From RGIG4079 sp045576735 (lineage in GTDB: Bacteria > Bacteroidota > Bacteroidia > Bacteroidales > Muribaculaceae), in NCBI GenBank assembly GCA_045576735.1, contig JAZNGZ010000076.1, positions 1 to 6,961 on the forward strand: a stretch of DNA of 6,961 nucleotides. The letters run 5' to 3'. The translations under genes were made by a program, and so were the position numbers. Positions 6,847-6,961 of this stretch are shown here, one piece after another (within the stretch, counting starts at the first letter, position 1; every line of letters starts with the position of its first letter). Under the pieces are notes generated by a model, which worked only from the letters and a program-made list of their open reading frames with translations, searched no databases and was not told where the DNA came from.

Positions 6847-6913
6847 CCCCAGCGGTGAAAATAATATGAAAAACACCGCGGGTTTGCCCAGCGGTTGGGG
6901 CGCGTAGCCCCAA
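6847..6913. repeat. GC-rich cluster of inverted repeats (competing hairpins)
   Basis: Bases 6841-6920 are about 59% G+C by hand count, in otherwise AT-rich flanks. CCCAGCGGT occurs twice (6848-6856, 6887-6895), and both copies are complementary to the CACCGCGGG between them (6874-6882). Hairpin A (6848-6857 with 6874-6882) has 9 pairs and a bulged A. Hairpin B (6875-6882 with 6887-6895) has 8 pairs, a bulged A and a TTTG loop. The two exclude each other. Hairpin C (6895-6901 with 6907-6913, TTGGGGC/GCCCCAA) adjoins B. On the minus strand hairpin B is followed by GTTTTTC, as in an intrinsic terminator for a gene entering from the right. It may be a dispersed repeat, a terminator or a leader RNA; the window does not settle which. 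Confidence 0.55.
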
Positions 6914-6961
6914 AGAGCGAATCTCAGAAAAAAAGATTTAATTAGCAAAATAAAAAAAGGA
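6914..6961. other. Right-edge AT-rich stretch, no gene seen
   Basis: Ends in AATAAAAAAAGGA, which could be the leader of a plus-strand gene starting just past the edge. A weak inverted repeat AATCT/AGATT (6920-6924, 6934-6938) is present. No TAnnTTTG box is visible on the plus strand. On the minus strand the T-rich complement offers no clear start or stop signal of its own. Confidence 0.35.

Noticed and set aside
6895..6913. Hairpin C as a plus-strand intrinsic terminator of the phosphodiesterase gene
   Set aside because: The perfect 7-bp stem is followed by AAGAGCG, not a T-run. Only the minus-strand reading of hairpin B has a following T-run.
1..6961. CRISPR array, insertion sequence, toxin-antitoxin or defence system
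   Set aside because: No regularly spaced repeats, transposase-like frames, terminal inverted repeats around a gene, or small paired genes were found. The gene content is housekeeping plus one secreted enzyme.

Overview
The window looks like a stretch of chromosome from a Bacteroidales bacterium. Five things point there. The tRNA promoter has the Bacteroidetes form (TTTG, 19 bases, TAnnTTTG). No start codon has a Shine-Dalgarno sequence. The tRNA gene does not encode CCA. One operon links a Big_5 lipoprotein, a DUF3822-like protein and RsmD. The largest protein ends in a type IX secretion (T9SS) sorting domain. A T9SS in a moderately AT-rich genome would fit Muribaculaceae, Barnesiella, Prevotella or Porphyromonadaceae-type lineages, but the sequence alone does not decide between them.

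Layout: bases 1-101 hold no gene that I can support. Next, on the minus strand, comes a self-contained tRNA-Lys(CUU) unit with promoter (243-273), gene (148-220) and intrinsic terminator (102-140). To its right lies a three-gene minus-strand operon, transcribed leftwards: a lipoprotein with a bacterial Ig-like domain (3694-1715), a DUF3822-like protein (1692-862) and the 16S rRNA methyltransferase RsmD (871-326). The genes are tightly packed: a 22-base gap, then a 10-base overlap. A 95-base AT-rich divergent promoter region (3695-3789) separates this operon from a plus-strand gene (3790-6813). That gene encodes a 1007-residue exported protein with a glycerophosphodiester phosphodiesterase domain, a long beta-propeller-like middle and a T9SS C-terminal domain. 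The last 148 bases carry a GC-rich cluster of inverted repeats, probably a dispersed intergenic repeat, a terminator for a gene beyond the window, or a structured RNA leader.

The minus-strand half is housekeeping: tRNA and ribosome modification, plus envelope and unknown proteins conserved beside it. The plus-strand gene is the accessory one. It probably breaks down glycerophosphodiesters outside the cell or on its surface. I see no defence island, CRISPR array, transposase or other clearly new multi-gene system. The least explained pieces are the propeller region of the phosphodiesterase and the hairpin cluster at the right end.
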